From Myxocyprinus asiaticus (taxonomy: Eukaryota > Chordata > Actinopteri > Cypriniformes > Catostomidae), in the NCBI RefSeq assembly GCF_019703515.2, contig NC_059385.1:27694001-27758000 (forward strand): 64,000 nt of DNA, given 5' to 3'. Below the pieces are notes generated by a model. That model had not been told where the DNA came from, ran no database searches, and worked only from the letters and a program-made list of their open reading frames with translations. Below, in pieces: positions 1 through 11,589 of this stretch. Both the position numbers and the translations under genes were made by a program. Position 1 is the stretch's first letter; each line of letters starts with the position of its first letter.

Positions 1-31
1 ACTACAGCAGTGCAGGTGTTTCACTGTGTAC

Positions 32-102
32 CTGTTTGACAGTCTGTGCCGGAACGATAGGTACAGACATCCGTACCGCGGCATTCATCATCACAGGTTT
101 GG
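32..102 (-). CDS. lin54: lin54 coding exon 6
   Basis: It encodes (A)[20 protein letters not shown] then VKQ. The acceptor is tttcaaag|CC and the donor CAG|GTACAC. The 71 nt continue exactly from the phase-1 end of the previous exon. It is too short to stand out as an open frame. Confidence 0.9.
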
Positions 103-3100
103 CTTTGAAAACAACACAACAGTTACTACACAGGTTATCAGATGTTCTTAATTCACACATGCATGACCTGGTCGCGTTGCATGTAAGTGGCTTCCAATTA
201 TAATCTTGGAAAAAAGACTGTTATTTTTCATTTTTCATCAAATTTTGAGTACAAATGTCTTTTTGCAGTCCGATCAAATAATTAGCCAAAAAAAAGAGAT
301 GTTGAAAATCTGATATTACTTCCAGTTCATTCGTCTCATTAGAAATTGTATGCATCGTAGGATACAGTATTCTGCACAGTATGTGTTGTACTGTACACTG
401 GACATTTTGGCAAATGTAGTACATCATATAGAAAATTTACATATTGTGCACTAGTGTTGTCACGGTACCAAAATGTCAGTAGTCGGTACCGATACCAGTG
501 AAATTTCATGGTTCTCAATACCAATTTCAATACCACAGCAGAAATAAGCTAATTTGATAATGTGCTATTGAACACACCAGTTTAGTTATTTTTAATAATT
601 AAATAATTATTGTATTAATTATTATTATTTTCCAGAACTCAATGTTTTGAAGTTTAATTTAATTTCATCATCAAAATGGTGTCTAATCAATTAATTTTAA
701 AACTTTTAACAAGTGAATAGAACTTTTCAACATATTGCATTTTTTCCCCAAAATTTTTATTTAATAGCAGTCTTGTGATATATTGCTTACTTATTATTAT
801 TACTACTACAACAGTGAATATTACATTTACTATACAGTTGTAATATATTTCTGTCACAATTTCAGTTATCTAACTTTTAACTATAACAGTTATCGTGCTT
901 TTATTATGACGTGTGTTTTTTGCCAGAAGCTTCACTTTTCCGGATAAACAGTTCGCAACATGGTACAGTGTGATCACTGAAGACTTTTAAGTTACGTCTG
1001 AAATCGACCTTTGAGTCTGACAAATGAAATGTAGGACACAGTTTGGAGTGTTTGTATTTTAGATTACTGGTGTTTTGTGTACGTGGTAATTTTGAAATGT
1101 TGTGTTTAAAATGTTATTATTTTGAAGCACTTTGGTCAAATCTGTTGTTTTAAATGCTATATAAATAAAGTTTAGTTGGAATTATGCCGCAAATGCTGTG
1201 ATTTAATTATATAAATATACAGTCTACATGTAATAAGCACTTTACAGTGGATTGGTGCTTTGCTCTGTCATCTGATACAACGTGAATTATTCTCAATGTC
1301 TGTGGAGTTTCCAGGGTATGAGTGGTCAGATTTATACATTAGTCTTCCACACTAAGATTGCAGCCTTCAGCAGTTTAATAAAAACACACTAGGACATCTC
1401 ACGATTTTAATTTGATTGTCCACTTCAGTGTAAAAGGAGTAACAGAGCACGCATTCACAAGAAGCCTGTGAGCATTTTAAAGCAGTTGTGTGTCAGTCAT
1501 ATTGCGCACTAGTACCGGACAGAGTGGGTGCTCAGTACTACTGGTACTGCAGAAACACTGGTATCGTTATATCTTATTTATTTTAGTATCGACTTGATAC
1601 CGAAGTACCGGTATTTTTGACAACACTACTGTGCACATTATATATACTATATTACAGAAAGTAGTATGCTATTCTAAACAAAGCCCTTCTAATCGCTGTG
1701 CTAGTGAACTGTAGGCTCTACCTGGTTGGATGGAAGGATTGGTGTTGGTGCTGGCGCCCGTCTGTGCAGTGCTGCTGCCAGTGGTGGCCGTAACCAGACG
1801 CACATAATGGAAGCGACTGCCTGGCACCTGGATCTGCTGTACGTTGGGTGGCGTGGCAAGGGGGATGATGGTCTTAAAGTGAGATGTGCCCACCCCTCCT
1901 ATCGTAACCGCCTGCACTGGCTTTACTGCCTGGAGATGGAAGACAGCAGAAAAATATGTAGTTAACATGTAGTGTTCTTGTAAGCCTTGCTTGTAATTCC
2001 CACATCTAAATATTCATTTTTGGGTGAACAGTTCCTTTAAGGTAGTGAGTGTTATTTTCACCTGTGCAGTGGACTGGCTGGTTCCTGCTTTAGCTGGAGA
2101 GGTGGCAGCAGACTGTTGAACAGCGAGAATCTGTTGGCCTAGAGCCACGTTGAGCGGCAGAGTCACAGACTTCTGCGGAGAGTTTGGCGACTGACTGGCC
2201 ACTGAAACAACCGTCAGCTACACAGAGAATATGAGGAAGAGACATCAGAATGCGTAGGAGGACAATCATAGAAAGAAAACTGGCAACAATACAAAGACAC
2301 AAAAAGTAATCTTGACTTCAAGTTTGAATCGACTCTTTTCTCAAATTTAAACCAACCTTGCTGGGAGACTTGAGAGGTGAGATGGCGACTTTGCTGTTGC
2401 CAGACACATTCTGTGGCACAGTGCTGACCGTCTCGCCAATGGTAATGGTGCGTGGTGAAGTTCCTGTAGAACTCTGGGTAACAACCCGTCCTGAAGAAAG
2501 AAGGAAGGCTTTAAGATTCACAACAAGATACCTGGATGCAAACATCACACTTATGCCATTTGTTTAGTTGTTTATAAGTGTTGCACATCGGCATAAACAT
2601 AATCAGAAACAAATCTTTTTCACGTTGGTATATAGAAAGCAGATTACCAGTAACTACAGGAGCCACTGAAGCTGGATTGGTTAGTCCTTTATTGTTCAGG
2701 GCCTTTGTGATGATGAGCTTTGTGATCATTGGTCCAGCTGTTGACACTGGAGGCTTCTTAGTGATCTGTAAAGAGAAATATGACACTGGCCTATTTGTTT
2801 ATTATTTCAGCAGTCTGGGAAATACACTAGTCAGGTAACATGGCCCAAGCACACTTGCAAATGTTTAAACCTGCTATTCTCAGACAGACTGGCCGCTTTG
2901 CTGTTTGTGGTCATTTTTGACCAAACCATTTATTTTTTTTAAAGAAATAAAATGTCTTATTCCCTGCAATAATGACAATAAAATTATAGACTTTTTGGGG
3001 AATTTATGCTATTTAGATTTTATTTACATGTACATTTCTCAATTTCACCATTCATTTGCATATGCAAATAAGACAATATATGTAATTTCACTACAATAAA

Positions 3101-5657
3101 AACCTACACATCTATAAGTTGAAAAATGAAGAAAACATGAGAACATGTCATGTATAAGGGGCAAACTACTGTCATCTGGTTTAAAAAAAAAAGACTCATG
3201 TTTTGACCATAATAGCCAGTAGATGGCTGCAGCCACCTACAGTGTAGTAACTCTAAATTTCACCACAAGTTATGCATTTGGATATATATTTAGACATTAT
3301 CAAACTATTATTTTTCAAAAGGTCAGCATTTTCTTTTTTTTTTTTTATTGTTTTGAAGTGTCAGTTTGTTTGTTTTTAGCAATAATGTCACATTATGCTT
3401 ACAGCTAAACCTGACCATGTTGTTACAAAAAGAATACATCAACACGGAGCAATTATGTAGTATATTGTCAAAATAAAATCTATAAATCAGCCACAATGCA
3501 GTGTGTAGGTGTATGTGTGTTGTGTTCTGTGTTCTGCCTTCTGGCTGTATTAAGGCTAATTTATACTTACTGGGCGAACAGACTTTGCTTGGTTCACCAA
3601 CAAATGATGACGAAATGCAGTGACGTTTATGTTCTGCCAATGTGTTCGTTTGGTGAGATTTCTCCTGTTCGCACACATCTCTGAAATTCTTGATCTAGGA
3701 GAACTCGGCTGGTCGAAGAGCACTGACGATTGGTTAAAACAATCGTAGGTGTGATTTGGACGTGACACTTCTTATTTGCAATCGCGTGTGCCAGCTGAGA
3801 AGTTACCTTGGTTACGGTCTTTAACTGGATAACTTTGAAGCCGGTCTCTCAGAGATTGTGCGGAAGTACACCTTTTTTACATGATTTGCAACACAAACTC
3901 TACAAAGATAGTGCGGCCATGACAAATGAGTAGAGAGAGATTGGAGTTTTTGAAAGTGGAAGGGGCCGTGACAAGTTTAATAAAGCAAAGAAGCAACACA
4001 GCGCTAAAAGTGCTGGTCCAAGGAGAGAAAAACCTGCATGGCTTTACTTGTGGCTGTAACAGTATGTTAAACACCGTGACATCACCCTAAACTAACACAT
4101 TTTAAAATGATGCCGTGCTTAAGTATAAATGCCTGCTGCATTCGCCGAAGGTGCATTTGTTCGCCCAAGAGAAAAAAAGTTCTGCTTCTTCCAAAGTATA
4201 AACCAGGCTTCAGTCTCAGCCATTTATTTCTCTGTGTGTGCACGCGCGCGCATGCACGTGTTCTGTATTGTGAGTGTGTTATGGTCTCACCACCTCATTT
4301 CTGTGTAGGTGTGTGTTCTGCATTGTGGCTGATTTAAAGATTTTATTAAAAACAAATCTTTAAGTTTTTTAAAAATCTTAAATTACATTATATATATATA
4401 TATATATATATACACTATATTGCCAAAAGTATTCGCTCACCTGCCTTTAGACGCATATGAACTTAAGTGACATCCCATTCTTAATCCATAGGGTTTAATA
4501 TGACGCCGGCCCACCCTTTGCAGCTATAACAGCCTCAACTATTCTGGGAAGGCTTTCCACAAGGTTTAGGAGTGTGTTTATGGGAATTTATGACCATTCT
4601 TCCAGAAGCGCATTTGTGAGGTCAGACACTGATGTTGGACGAGAAGGCCTGGCTCACAGTTTTCGCTCAAATTCATCCCAAAGGTGCTCTATTGGGTTGA
4701 TGTCAGGACTCTGTGCAGGCCAGTCAAGTTCTTCCACACCAAACTCGCTGATCCATGTCTTTATGGACCTTGCTTTGTGCACTGGTGTGCAGTCATGTTG
4801 GAACAGGAAGGGGCCATCCCCAAACTGTTCCCACAAAGTTGGGAGCATGGAATTGTCCAAAATCTCTTGGTATGCTGAAGCATTCAGAGTTCCTTTCACT
4901 GGAACTAAGGGGCCAAGCCCAGCTCCTGAAAAACAACCCCACACCATAATCCCTCCTCCACCAAACTTCACAGTTGGCACAATGCAGTCAGACAAGTACC
5001 GTTCTCCTGGCAACCGCCAAACCCAGACTCGTCCATCAGATTGCCAGATGGAGAAGCGTGATTCGTCACTCCAGAGAACGCGTCTCCACTGCTCTAGAGT
5101 CCAGTGGCGGCGTGCTTTACACCACTGCATCCGATGCTTTGCATTGTACTTGGTGATGTATGGCTTGGATGCAGCTGCTCGGCCATGGAAACCCATTCCA
5201 TGAAGCTCTCTATGCACTCTTCTTGAGCTAATCTGAAGGCCACATGAACTTTGGAGGTCTGTAGCGATTGACTCTGCAGAAAGTTGGCGACCTCTGCGCA
5301 CTATGCACCTCAGCATCCGCTGACCCCGCGCTGTCATTTTACGTGGCCTACCACTTCGTGGCTGAGTTTCTGTCATTCCTAATCGCTTCCACTTTGTTAT
5401 AATACCACTGACAGTTGACTGTGGAATATTTAGTAGCGAGGAAATTTCACGACTGGACTTGTTGCACAGGTGGCATCCTATCACAGTACCACGCTGGAAT
5501 TCACTGAGCTCCTGAGAGTGGCCCATTCTTTCACAAATGTTTGTAGAAGCAGTCTGCATGCCTAGGTGCTTCATTTTATACACCTGTGGCCATGGAAGTG
5601 ATTGGAACACCTGAATTCAATTATTTGGATGGGTGAGCGAATACTTTTGGCAATATA

Positions 5658-5751
<94 letters not shown>

Positions 5752-8700
5752 ATTGCTCTGCATTATAGTGTCACCAGTTCATTTTTGTGTTTGTGTGTGT
5801 GTGCAAGTTTTGCACTCTGCATGTTTTAAAGCCCATCCCTTTATTCCTGTGTGTTTGTTCTATATTGTGGCTGGTTTATAGATTGTATTTAAAAAAAAGA
5901 AAGAAAGAAAGAAAAATTGCTCCGTGTTTTAGTCTTTGCTATTTGTTTCCTATGGTCGGTCAATTTTGACCGTGAACAGTAAAGGTGTCAGTTTTTTTTT
6001 TTTTTAAAGACCACTTGGATTATCAGTTCAAAAAACATTTGTGTGTTTAGATGGCAAATGGAGAAAAAGTCACCAAGTATTGTACCGCTCAGATAAAGGA
6101 ATCCATTCAAGTTTTGTCTATAACAGGGGTTTTTCGAACTGGGGTCCGGGAACACTCAGGGGGACCGCAAAGTTTTTATCTTTATAATATCATACTATTT
6201 TTCTCACACAGTAAAACTAGGTCTTTATACATGAAAATATACCCATGAACCAGCTTTTGTATTTAAGGAAAGGGGTCTGTCGCAAGGCTTGGGGGGTCCT
6301 TGGCATTGAAAGGTTTGAAAACCCTTGGTCTACAAGAATGGCGCTTTCAGACAGGCAGCAATTTTTTTCATTTATCCAAATAAAACCTGTATGAAATCCA
6401 TTTCTTACAACCTGGTCCAAAACCACATGCATATTGTATTTCAGCACTGACTGAAACTGCCAGTTCCAATCTGAATGGCTGGTGCAACGCAATTTCCAGG
6501 AGTAAGGCCACAAAGGTTTATTTCTTTTTTTAACAAAGTTATGGTATCTTGTACACGGAGTGCTTTAGGAAAAAGATCTAATCACTAGCTAGTGTTTGAC
6601 AGGTTAGTGATAAGTCTTTGAAAAATATTCAGTAAGTAAAGTACATATTTATGAACAGAACTTTGAGTAATGTCTGTGAAATAATCAGTACTTAGATAGT
6701 ACTTTTGGATAGGCAGGAATTCTGATCAAAGCCTAAACATTTTTTTTTCTGGAATTTTCTGTACAACTGTTCATGGAGACTGCCATACTATTACTTGAAT
6801 TAATTCTAATTAGACTGGAATAATAGCTGGTCATTGTGGTATAATCCATTACAAAAAACAAAAAAAACACCCCTAAATGGCATGCAAAAAAACAAACAAC
6901 AGGATTCCCAAACATTCAATTTCCGTTACCTTTCCAGTTCTTCTTGATAAATGGATAGGGTTTTAAAAAAAATATTCCAGTTCCATTCATTTAAATACAA
7001 GTGGTCCATCTTGGGCTAAACAGTCTTTAAAAAAACAAAAACAAAAATTGTATCCCCTTTTCTCCCCATTTTGGAATGCCCAAATCCCACTACTTAGCAG
7101 GTCCTCGAGGTGGCGTGGTTACTCACCTCAGTCTGGGTGACGGAGGACAAGTCTCAGTTGCCTCCGCTTATGAGACAGTCAATCCACACATCTTATCACG
7201 TGGTTCGTTGTGCATGACATGCGGAGACTCCCAGCATGTGGAGGCTCATGCTACTCTCCGCGATCAACGCATAACTTACCACCCGCCCCACTGAGAGCGA
7301 GAACAACTAATCGCGACCACGAGGAGGTTACCCCATGTGACTCTACCCTCCCTAGCAACTGGGCCAATTTGATGCTTAGGAGACCTGACTGGAGTCACTC
7401 AGCACACCCTGGATTCGAACTTGTGACTCCAGGGGTGGTAGTCAGCGTCAATACTCGCTGAGCTACCCAGGCCCCTTAAACAGTCTTTATGCGTGTAAAG
7501 CGCAACCTGTGAGAGACTGATGAACTCACTTGAAAATGGATTACTATCTAGAGTAGGTCAATAATAGGTTTATCTGCAGTCAAAGAAATGGAATCACTGC
7601 GCTCTACCAGTTCAGGGTGTAGATCCACAAACCTTAAACAGTCTCAAAAACAAAATGAACAGGACTCCTTTACGGCCTCATGGACTTCCTCAGTGTGTCA
7701 TAATATAAAAATAGGATTATAAAAATAAATACTGTACTTGGAAAAGATGTCAAAGATATGAAAATATAAATACATTTATTAAAAAAAAGAAAAGAAAAAA
7801 AGCCAATTTCTGTATAGTCTAATCAATGCTTAAATTGTCATATAGCATAACAGCCTATATTTCAATAATCTGAATTGTTTATTATATATTTAAGATTATT
7901 TACGTTATTATTATGTTAAATTATCTTTATTTGGGGGCCTAACCAAATACTGATATGCGATTCATTCCACTGATTAATTGCCACATCAGGTAATTAATTC
8001 GGATTTACAGCCCTAATTTTATCATTTCCATGACTTTTCTAGGCTTGAAAATCCCAATTTTAAAATCCCCTGATATTTCCAGGTCCATGGCCATGCAAAG
8101 TAGCTATGCGCCAATATATCGGCCATATCTGAGATAACCTTGGAGGAGCTTGACAAGGTAATTAAGGCCTTGCCTACAGGCGATGCTCCGGGGCCAGATG
8201 GCTTTGCCGCTGAATTATTTAGATCTTATGCTACAGAACTTGCTCCACTTATGTTAGAATTTTATACAGAATCTTAAAGAATGGAAAGCTTCCGCCAACC
8301 ATGATACAAGCCCGGATCAGTCTGATTCTTAAAAAGGACAAAGATCCAAGCAAGTGTTAGAGTTACCGTCCAATTTCCCTGATCCAGCTAGACGTTAAAA
8401 TATTGTCAAAAATTCTGGCTAAACGATTAAGTAAAGTTATGACATCTCTTATACATATAGATCAGGTGGGGTTTATTCAGGGTCGCAGCATTTCTGATAA
8501 CATTAGGCGTTTCATTAATATCATGTGGTCAGTGGCGAATGATCAGACTCCGGTCGCTGCCATTTCACTTGATGCCGAAAAGGCGTTTGATATGGTAGAA
8601 TGGGATTATCTTTTTAAGATTTTAGAAATATATGGGTTCAGGAATACTTTTATTGGATGGATTAAGTTACTTTATAGACACCCGGTAGCGGTGGTACAAA

Positions 8701-11487
8701 CGAATGGATTAATTTCAGATTATTTTACTCTGGGTAGGGGAACCCGGCAAGGTTGCCCTCTTTCCCCATTACTGTTCTGTCTTGCCCTAGAACCATTAGC
8801 AGCCGCGATAAGAAAGGAAAATGATTTTCCAGGGGTGGTGGCGGGAGTTGTGGCGCATAAACTTTTGCTTTATGCAGATGATATTTTATTATTCGTCTCC
8901 GACCCCACTAGATCTATGCCTTGCCTTCACAGAATTATCAATTCCTTTTCTAAATTCTCAGGATACAGAGTTAATTGGTCTAAATCTGAAGCTTTGGCTC
9001 TGACAGTGTACTGCCCAGTAATAGCTTTTCAGCCAGGTGCCTTTCAGTGGCCCAAACAGGGCATTAAGTATTTGGGTATTTTATTCCCAGCAAATTTATG
9101 TGATTTAGTCAAATATAATTTTGACCCTTTAATAAAAAGGTTTGAGTGATGTGGACAGGTGGGCTTCATTACATTTATCTATGATTGGGAAGGTTAATGT
9201 TATAAAAATGAATTGTATTCCAAAATGTAACTACCCATTACAGTCTCTCTCCATTGAAGTTCCCCTCTTTTATTTTAAATAATTTGATAGTATAGCTAAA
9301 TCCTTAATTTGGAATGGTAAACATCCTCGGATGCATTCTAACAAGTTATACAGGCCAATTGACAAAGGTGGGTTAGGTCTCCCCAAGATTTTGTTTTACT
9401 ATTATGCTTTTGGTCTCAGACATTTGGTGCATTGGTCGTTTCTGCCTGAAAGAGCTCCTCCCTGGCTCTTTATTGAACAGGAGGTCTTTGCCCCTACCTT
9501 GCCTTTCTATCAAGCTGCCCGGAGAAGTAAAAACACATCCCGTTATCTCGCACATGCAGTTAGTGTGGACAAAAGTTTCCCGCGTGCTCAATTTGGACAT
9601 TTACCTGACCGTTGCCGCAAGTATTTGGTTAAACCCTAAATTGTGTATTAACAAGTCCCCTTTCTGCTGGACAGAATGGATTGAGAAGGGAGTTGCTATG
9701 CTGGGTGACCTATATGAAAATGGAGCATTGAGATCCTTTGAAAATATTATACAGCAGTTTGAGATTCCCAGATCTCAATTCTTCAGGTACTTACAGCTGC
9801 GCCATCTACTTTGTACCACCTTTGGGTGTAGTACGCAGCCCCCTAAAGCTGCAGACACTCTTGAGATGGTACTTGCGGCTTTTGGAAAGGGTCACGAGGC
9901 TTCAGCGTACTATTCCTGGCTAATTCAGAGTCTAGGGGACGGGGCTTTGACACCTCTTAAGAAGTTATGGGAGAGAGACTTGAATTTAGTACTGGAGGAT
10001 GAAGAATGGGGTAGGATTTTTAAAAATATCAAGTCTATGTCTAGGGATGCAAGGGTGCGCCTCATTCAATTTAAGATTCTGAATTGTTTTTATTGGACTC
10101 CCTCTAGATTGCATAGTCTTGGTCTTAAAGACACACCTACTTGCTCGCGATGCCAGTCGGAGGATGGGGACATAGCCCAAGTTTTTTGGTACTGTACTAA
10201 GATTGAAGAGTTTTGGTCGAGGGTTCAGAGTTATGTCTGTGAGATCCTGAGCACTCAGATTTCACTCTGCCCCAGACTTTGTATTTTGGGTGATGGGGCG
10301 GGTGTTAACGTAGGGAATAAACACATAAAAAACTGGGTCCTTACCAGTGTGATGATCGGCAGGAAAGTGATTCTTGGGGGATGGAAGTCGGCTGGTGCGC
10401 CCTCATTTCATGAGTGGTGCACCGAATTGGGCAGAGTTGCAGCCTTTGAATAGATGACGCATAGACGGCTGGGCAGCTTGGGTGCCTTTGACAAGAAGTG
10501 GGGTACTTATTTGGCCTTCTTAGAGAGTTGCCAGGGAGGAACAGTGGAGAGGGACAGTTTAAATGGAGTGTATGTAATTGATTGATGTGTGGAACCCTTT
10601 TTCTTTTTTGTTGGGCAATTTTTTGTGTTTTGAGTATTTTCTTTGGACTGTCTGCTTGTATGTGTGTCTGTTATTATTCGGTGTCTGATCACTGGGATGT
10701 GTGTTGGGTGGGGGCATATTTTGATGAAAGTTGATTCCGTGTGCTGTTTGTGTTGATTTGAGTTTGGAATCAATAAAAATTGTTAATGACAAAAAAATAA
10801 ATAAACACCCACCTGAAGAGTCTTGAGCTGCTGGGCCTGCAGTGGTGTGGAGGTGCCAAGTAGCTGACTGGCTGAGCTCACAGCCTGCACTCCCATCACA
10901 GTTTTCCCTACAGTGGTCACCATTTTGATCTGTGTCGGCTGGGCCTTGCCATCTCCTGCGCCCTGGGTTGTAGCGGGCTTGTTCCAAGAGTGGGGCAGGG
11001 CCAACATAATGGGCTGCCCTGTTTTACTGACCCCAGCAACCAGGAGTTTTTGGCCCTTGCCATCCGCAGTGGGGGAGTTGGCCACTTTGTTGATGATGAG
11101 TTGGTGGTTGGCCGGGACAGTAACGCTGGAGATTTTGGGGAGGCTCTGGGTCACCGCAAGGCTGGTGGTTTTGGCGAGGGTGGTGGTTGTAGTGGTGGTG
11201 GTGGTGCCAACCATAACGCTGGAGGGAGCGAGGAGGAGTTGGGTTCCTGAGCTGGTGCTGCTCTGAGTATCGGTGGATGTCGGGGTTATCTGCATTTCTG
11301 ACGTGGTGGTTGGACACAGGCTGATGATTTCAGGCACCTCCGTTTCCATAGGAACCTGTGCCGGCTCTGATTTTGATTGGGGAGGTGGAGCAAGTTGATT
11401 GGTAGGGAGTTCCTCTTCCATCGCGATGGCCTCTGTATCCATGATCTCATCTGGGAGGCTGTTGAGCTCAGGTGATACCACATCCAT
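32..11487 (-). CDS. lin54: lin54, DREAM/MuvB complex DNA-binding subunit (5' part of gene)
   Basis: Six coding exons read right to left: 10813-11487, 2648-2765, 2357-2490, 2062-2217, 1722-1929, 32-102, together 1362 nt (454 codons) with all phases consistent and GT/AG at every junction seen. LIN54 is the MuvB-core subunit that binds CHR promoter elements of cell-cycle genes in the nucleus. The start reads [20 protein letters not shown], as in vertebrate LIN54; later landmarks are [64 protein letters not shown] and [14 protein letters not shown]. All of this is the Ser/Thr/Gln-rich N-terminal region. The two cysteine-rich CXC domains are encoded beyond the left edge, so DNA-binding residues cannot be checked. 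It lies head-to-head with cops4, the order I recall for human 4q21. No stop or frameshift is seen. Identification is from remembered family sequence. Confidence 0.95.
452..1628. mobile_element. non-autonomous hAT-like element
   Basis: The ends are inverted: left TAGTGTTGTCACGGTACC, right TACCGGTATTTTTGACAACA then CTA. The flanking 8-mers TTGTGCAC (444-451) and CTGTGCAC (1629-1636) match at 7 of 8, the expected hAT target duplication. The interior is AT-rich and non-coding. It lies in the lin54 intron between exons 5 and 6. Confidence 0.75.
1722..1929 (-). CDS. lin54: lin54 coding exon 5
   Basis: It encodes [20 protein letters not shown]... to [10 protein letters not shown]. The acceptor is tctccag|GCA and the donor CCAG|GTAGAG. 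The length of 208 nt takes phase 0 to phase 1. Confidence 0.94.
2005..2042. repeat. fragment of TTAA-type MITE terminus
   Basis: ATTTTTGGGTGAACAGTTCC then TTTAA is the end sequence of the MITE family seen in full at 31874 and 51363. Here only one end remains, about 20 bp from the lin54 exon 4 donor. Confidence 0.55.
2062..2217 (-). CDS. lin54: lin54 coding exon 4
   Basis: It encodes [20 protein letters not shown]... to TSQSTAQ, exactly 52 codons. The acceptor tgtgtag|CTG at 2218 was preferred over the internal gtttcag at 2202, because only the former keeps phase 0 from the previous exon. The donor is CAG|GTGAAA. Confidence 0.9.
2357..2490 (-). CDS. lin54: lin54 coding exon 3
   Basis: It encodes (G)[19 protein letters not shown]... 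to [10 protein letters not shown]. The acceptor is ttcttcag|GA and the donor AAG|GTTGGT. The length of 134 nt takes phase 1 to phase 0. Confidence 0.93.
2648..2765 (-). CDS. lin54: lin54 coding exon 2
   Basis: It encodes [20 protein letters not shown]... to VAPVVTG. The acceptor is ctttacag|ATC and the donor ACTG|GTAATC. The length of 118 nt takes phase 0 to phase 1. Confidence 0.93.
2770..3549. other. lin54 intron, no recognised feature
   Basis: AT-rich intron sequence with short homopolymer tracts. I see no gene. A CTCF-like motif (CCAGTAGATGGCTG) lies near 3215-3230. Confidence 0.4.
3551..4212. mobile_element. putative MITE with short inverted ends
   Basis: The left end AAGGCTAATTTATACTT and the reverse complement of the right end, AAGCCTGGTTTATACTT, agree at 14 of 17 positions. 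Both are followed by 'ttcgcc/gggcgaac' material in opposite orientation. The interior is non-coding. No clear target duplication was identified. Confidence 0.45.
4389..4412. repeat. (TA)n microsatellite, left of Tc1 copy A
   Basis: Uninterrupted TA dinucleotides that run directly into the Tc1 terminal repeat. Confidence 0.9.
4413..5660 (-). mobile_element. Tc1/mariner element, copy A (1248 bp)
   Basis: Perfect terminal inverted repeats begin CACTATATTGCCAAAAGTAT and extend 28 bp at each end. They are flanked by the TA target dinucleotide within a TA microsatellite. The length is identical to copy B at 54370-55617 and the interiors are nearly the same. The transposase is on the minus strand. 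Confidence 0.93.
4654..5610 (-). pseudogene. Tc1 transposase, copy A, C-terminally truncated by a nonsense codon
   Basis: The 318-residue open frame shows N-terminal paired-like helix-turn-helix segments ([20 protein letters not shown]...; [14 protein letters not shown]). It then has the DDE catalytic core: SDESRF (first Asp), [11 protein letters not shown] (second Asp) and [13 protein letters not shown] (Glu). It normally cuts and pastes the element at TA dinucleotides. The reading frame stops at TGA (4654-4656), where copy B has CGA at the matching place, so about 28 terminal residues are lost. The change looks like CpG decay. Open frames on the plus strand here are shadows. Confidence 0.9.
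5661..5745. repeat. (TA)n microsatellite, right of Tc1 copy A
   Basis: About 85 bp of TA dinucleotides continuing the microsatellite that was split by Tc1 copy A. Confidence 0.9.
6122..6330. mobile_element. short MITE-like repeat
   Basis: The left end ACAGGGGTTTTTCGAACTGG is roughly mirrored by the right end GGTTTGAAAACCCTTGGT. The interior is G-rich ('gggtccgggaac', 'ggggggtcc'). It is about 200 bp and non-coding, and resembles widespread hAT-type MITEs of fish. Confidence 0.5.
7030..7476 (-). mobile_element. tRNA-derived SINE, copy 1
   Basis: The tRNA-like head, read on the minus strand, begins GGGGCCTGGGTAGCTCAGCG and has a B-box-like GTTCGAATCC. The body matches three other copies in the window (23294, 27117, 46472). 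Exact 13-bp target duplications TAAACAGTCTTTA lie at 7017-7029 and 7477-7489. Open frames inside are chance. Confidence 0.9.
8112..10805 (+). mobile_element. 5'-truncated L1-type LINE in lin54 intron, antisense to the gene
   Basis: It starts inside the reverse transcriptase domain and ends with a 3' tail CAATAAAAATTGTTAATGAC then an A-rich run (caaaaaaataaataaa). Upstream ORF1 and endonuclease are absent, as expected for a 5' truncation. The tail ends 7 bp from the lin54 donor at 10812. I found no target duplication. Confidence 0.85.
8140..10453 (+). pseudogene. L1-type reverse transcriptase, frameshifted
   Basis: The fragments read in order: [11 protein letters not shown] (about 8170); [20 protein letters not shown]; an open piece 8403-9149 with [43 protein letters not shown] and the catalytic YADD (8871-8882); then KYLGILFP. 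After a frameshift near 9150 come 9331-9639 and 9404-10453, the latter ending in a Cys-rich segment ([20 protein letters not shown]). It has at least one in-frame stop (about 8357) and two frame changes, so it is inactive. Family assignment rests on the YADD block and the C-terminal Cys motif. Confidence 0.85.
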
Positions 11488-11501
11488 CTTGCACAAAGTT
11501 A
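10813..11501 (-). CDS. lin54: lin54 first coding exon
   Basis: The exon begins at an AG acceptor (minus strand) at 11502-11503, followed by 14 nt of 5' UTR, the ATG at 11485-11487 and 225 codons ending ...[12 protein letters not shown]. The donor is CAG|GTGGGTG at 10812. It includes a Thr run encoded by an ACC/ACA-rich tract (about 11165-11215). The intron immediately beyond the donor is the tail of an L1 element. Part of this exon (11160-11242) is present again, inverted, at 11996-12081. Confidence 0.93.
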
Positions 11502-11589
11502 CTGAAAGCACACTGAAACAAAAGAACACAAATGTCTAAAATGATAGAAACAACTACAAATAAGAGATATATAATATAAAAAATACATA

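Noticed and set aside
4574..5203. 209-codon plus-strand frame over Tc1 copy A (and 54531-55109 over copy B)
   Set aside because: It is the antisense shadow of the transposase; the minus-strand frame carries the DDE motifs.
7076..7461. Small frames within the SINE
   Set aside because: Equivalent frames differ between the four copies, and the SINE is non-coding.
8403..10453. Reverse transcriptase as a host gene
   Set aside because: It is 5'-truncated, frameshifted and ends in an L1 A-rich tail; it is a dead LINE.
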